Shown here: positions 6,501 to 8,101 of the stretch, piece after piece
How the letters are laid out: each line of letters starts with the position of its first letter
Numbering within the stretch: the stretch's first letter is position 1
NCBI GenBank assembly: GCA_026389415.1
Contig: JAPLHX010000206.1
Span: 1 to 8,101 of the forward strand
DNA from: Coprothermobacterota bacterium
GTDB lineage: Bacteria > Caldisericota > JANLFM01
Direction: 5' to 3'
DNA length: 8,101 nucleotides
The notes under the pieces: model-generated
The model's database searches: none
The model's input: the letters and a program-made list of their open reading frames with translations, nothing else
Told to the model about the DNA's origin: nothing
Translations under genes and position numbers: made by a program

Positions 6501-7061
6501 GGGGAAGATCAACACGGTTTCATGATCAAAGTCGGATTCCAGATGTACCGCGAAATGTTGGAAGAAGCGATCGAGCGACAGCAAACCGGCGAGATCCTTC
6601 TCAACCAACCTAGCCGGGAGCGCAGCACGATTGAAGTGCAGACCAATGCTTATGTTCCTTCAGAATACGTTGACGATGAGGGGACAAAAATGGAATTATA
6701 CGAACGGATGGCCGTCCTAAGCCATCCTCAACAGATTAATGCCCTACAAAAGGAACTGCGCGACCGTTTTGGACCTCCACCTCCACCCCTTCAATCCCTC
6801 TTGCAACTGGTCAGACTACGTCTCTTGGCCGAGCAAATGCATATCCGCCAGGTTCGATTGGAGGACAACTTGCTGATTTTCAGCTGGGAAGGAGAACCCC
6901 GTTTTCAAACGGAACGTATCGTGGAATTAGCCCAAGCGTTCCCGCGGAAGCTGAAAGTACGGGAATTTGACTTTTATCTAAGACTGGAACGTTCTGAGAT
7001 CGAGGACGCCATGGTCTTTGTAGAACAGGTGCTGGAACGTCTTTGTGGTAAAGAAGCATGA
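3570..7061 (+). CDS. mfd: Transcription-repair coupling factor Mfd
   Basis: This 1163-residue protein is a full-length Mfd (B. subtilis about 1177). It is a cytosolic ATPase that pushes stalled RNA polymerase off DNA lesions and recruits UvrA. Visible regions in order are as follows. The UvrB-like N-terminal module is about 1-340, with GDYSLRGGILDIF near 167-179. The RNA polymerase interaction domain is about 495-560 (REGDYVVHQAYGIGRYLG). Translocase motifs are GDVGYGKT (646-653, Lys652 Walker A), DEEQRFGV (747-754), SATPIPRTL (773-781) and QLRGRVGR (916-923). IRGAGNILGEDQHG follows near 971. The C-terminal TRCF/D7 domain begins near NAYVPSEYVDDEG (about 1027). ATG 3570 is the first start after an in-frame TGA at 3540 and is the only candidate. 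It has a weak ribosome site (AAGGAA lies 22 nt away). One oddity is that the polymerase-contact segment reads AYGIG where Bacillus Mfd has NHGIG. The next gene begins inside its stop codon, so the two are coupled. Confidence 0.97.
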   Translation: MKLIDRLTADKQFMQAWKQILIGESCDIGRMNEGAGELLTALIHNLQRPVLWIFSKLELLDRAFNFLTEAGLSPIRMPHMEPHFAEKAAVDRTTHADRTLAFWKISQNEKPLVLSSLRALLQCGPSPDILSERHMKLESGARLDRDEVVQFVIRAGYTRSARVEQLGDYSLRGGILDIFSPAYAQPIRMEFDEDRMLSLRSFHPTTQVSEESLEGSLVLPWRWYEQDSQKLLDLRKLFDKQKRQFLEQGKRSEAHFLDEIVGPDLESLAQGAPFLGEEYYQPFFDRIWTVLSYLPTHTLIVREETSRLHHAFSDLAHSIESGYRTSIQQGELLAFPVTEWMIGSEVKTSNLLPEWHTLEKSFQSFQTVAMTPFEAPLNLSAATLPSYQGQLTDFITSWKSRLKNGTTLILAGHAIARYERHFSENGIPLEHFPGLEGELQPGTTYLWPVPLASGFDLPVAELAIVTEFELFGWHRRKTSDARYRKGRPLSSWEELREGDYVVHQAYGIGRYLGLVTLTLDETSRDYIQIAYAGEDRLYVPSDQIYLVQKYLGDSIRLPSLSKLHSSDWGRTKEGARRAAEEVAQELLQIYAQREILKPESYQETEPWEEDLAMSFAYEETPDQETAIQDVLGDLVEGKLTDRLICGDVGYGKTEVALRAAFRTVLAGKQVAVLAPTTILCQQHYNTFLDRLRPFPVGVEMLSRFRTPAEQKETIRRLKEGKVDIIIGTHTLLNEQVLYKDLGLLVIDEEQRFGVMQKEQIRKLKADTHVLALSATPIPRTLQMSLLGLRQVSLIETAPANRFPVKTYVVEWDETLIRQALLREKERGGQVFFVHNRIQGLPRLLARIEEIAPAVRVSLAHGQMSEERLERAMWEFAEGETDVLLCTAIIESGIDIPNANTLIVSDAQNLGLAQLYQLRGRVGRSDQHAYAYFLYPKGRTLSEEAEKRLEAIRDFTHLGAGLKIAMRDLEIRGAGNILGEDQHGFMIKVGFQMYREMLEEAIERQQTGEILLNQPSRERSTIEVQTNAYVPSEYVDDEGTKMELYERMAVLSHPQQINALQKELRDRFGPPPPPLQSLLQLVRLRLLAEQMHIRQVRLEDNLLIFSWEGEPRFQTERIVELAQAFPRKLKVREFDFYLRLERSEIEDAMVFVEQVLERLCGKEA

Positions 7062-8101
7062 ACCGGCGTTGGGTTGATCAAGGAATTCTGGCAATCGGAA
7101 CACCTCCTGGCATTGCAAAGCCCAAGCAAAAGGATTCCCAACAAAGGAGTCCAGAAAACAACGAGTGGATTGACGGGGTAATTCTGCAAACAGAACCGTT
7201 GGATGACGCCATTTTATTTAGGTTTCTGCTTTTCATGCAGCGTCAACGAAGGGATGAAAAAGCGATATTCCTACCGGATCACCCAATGGCATCGGCGCTT
7301 TCGGCGGCCTACATGATTGGATCCGGGTTAAGCCTTGAGCAAGCGGAGAGGAAACTTGCCTCACTTGGTGCATTCCAAATCATCCCGGAACACCGCAACA
7401 TTTTATCTGAATCAGAAACGGCACTTCGTTCGCTGTTTCCACCGGAAGGACAGGCGTTCCTCGATTTGATCGCTATCATGAAGCGATTGCGGCGCGAATG
7501 CCCTTGGGACCGACAGCAAACGCACAAGAGCCTGCTCAAATACCTATTGGAAGAGTCCTGGGAATTAGCAGATGCAGCAGCAAAAAACGACACGTTAGCT
7601 TTATGCAAAGAACTTGGAGATGTGCTACTGCAAGTGGTCTTTCATGCGGTGATCGCAGAAGAGATGGGCGAATTTGGAATTACGGAGGTAGTAGAGGAGA
7701 TCAATGAAAAGCTCGTACGGCGTCATCCGCACGTTTATGGCAAACACAAGCAGCTCAGCCCTAGTGGAGTAGAGCAACAGTGGGAACGAATCAAAGATCT
7801 AGAAAAACGGCCGCCGGATGAATTGTACCGGCGGTACATGCCGGCTCTGGCGCGGGCGGAGCGCATCCAGGAAGTCGCCTCCCACCAGGGGTTGGACTGG
7901 GCCGATCCGGCAGGAGTGTTGCAGAAGCTCGAAGAAGAAGTGAATGAGCTCCGTCAGGCTATTGTGGAAAACAATAGAGTAGGGGAGGAACTGGGGGATT
8001 TATTTTTTACCCTAGTCAATCTATCACGGTTTCTGCATTACAATCCCGAAGAACTCCTTCACCAAGCGACCGATAAGTTCCTTGGCCGCTATCAGCTAGT
8101 G
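7058..8101 (+). CDS. mazG: MazG-family nucleotide pyrophosphohydrolase, YabN-like with reduced N-terminal domain (3' end beyond window)
   Basis: The frame is open for 348 codons to the window edge, starting at an ATG that overlaps the mfd stop (ATGA). Residues about 132-348 form a tandem MazG protein, which hydrolyses NTPs and abnormal nucleotides to NMP and pyrophosphate. The MazG signature CPWDRQQTH is at 148-156. The first metal site is EESWE (165-169) with ELGD (185-188). RRHPHVYG (221-228) follows, and a second site has EEVNE (293-297) with ELGD (311-314). Both acidic motif sets are intact. In Bacillus, the gene near this place (yabN) fuses a tetrapyrrole (SAM) methylase of about 220 residues to MazG. 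Here only about 130 residues precede MazG, and no glycine-rich methylase motif is seen. Part of it (WIDGVILQ to FLPDHP, 37-76) might be a relic of the methylase C-terminal half (inference). The ribosome site is weak (AAAGAAG). Probably some 20-30 residues lie beyond the window. Confidence 0.9.
   Translation, partial: MNRRWVDQGILAIGTPPGIAKPKQKDSQQRSPENNEWIDGVILQTEPLDDAILFRFLLFMQRQRRDEKAIFLPDHPMASALSAAYMIGSGLSLEQAERKLASLGAFQIIPEHRNILSESETALRSLFPPEGQAFLDLIAIMKRLRRECPWDRQQTHKSLLKYLLEESWELADAAAKNDTLALCKELGDVLLQVVFHAVIAEEMGEFGITEVVEEINEKLVRRHPHVYGKHKQLSPSGVEQQWERIKDLEKRPPDELYRRYMPALARAERIQEVASHQGLDWADPAGVLQKLEEEVNELRQAIVENNRVGEELGDLFFTLVNLSRFLHYNPEELLHQATDKFLGRYQLV

Overview
The window looks like a chromosomal housekeeping locus of a low- to mid-GC Gram-positive bacterium (Bacillota, probably class Bacilli). 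The evidence is the gene order glmU - prs - ctc (rplY/L25) - pth - mfd - mazG, all on the + strand. This is the well-known Bacillus-type block (glmU-prs-ctc-spoVC/pth-fin-mfd-spoVT-yabM-yabN) with several members missing. The Mfd protein reads as closely Bacillus-like along most of its length. I cannot name the genus from sequence alone. No insertion sequence, CRISPR array, prophage gene or defence system is visible.

Layout. Positions 29-195 hold two tandem tRNA genes, tRNA-Glu(UUC) and tRNA-Gln(UUG), both with encoded CCA. Only 12 nt after the tRNA-Gln CCA comes glmU (208-1152), which keeps its uridylyltransferase domain but lacks nearly all of the acetyltransferase domain. Prs (1167-2132), Ctc/L25 (2145-2798) and Pth (2800-3414, GTG start) follow with gaps of 14, 12 and 1 nt, so they look like one transcription unit. 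A 155-nt gap with two small inverted repeats separates pth from mfd (3570-7061). The fin gene expected there is absent. Mfd overlaps by 4 nt (ATGA) a MazG-family gene (7058 to beyond the window end). That gene has a short N-terminal region in place of the full tetrapyrrole-methylase domain of YabN. The spoVT and yabM genes that usually sit between mfd and yabN are absent.

How the genes fit together. The block links tRNA supply and recycling (two tRNAs, Pth), the ribosome (L25), precursor synthesis (GlmU for UDP-GlcNAc, Prs for PRPP), repair of transcription-blocking DNA lesions (Mfd) and nucleotide-pool cleaning (MazG). The notable theme is that several of these conserved proteins depart from family consensus. 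GlmU has lost a domain, Prs has changed residues in its ribose-phosphate/PRPP loop, Pth has Lys at a normally Asn tRNA-contact position, and the YabN-like protein has lost a recognisable methylase. The reading frames are intact and translation signals are good at several genes, so this looks like lineage-specific divergence rather than simple decay. I found no convincing new system. The truncated GlmU, the altered Prs and the reduced YabN are the points most worth following up.
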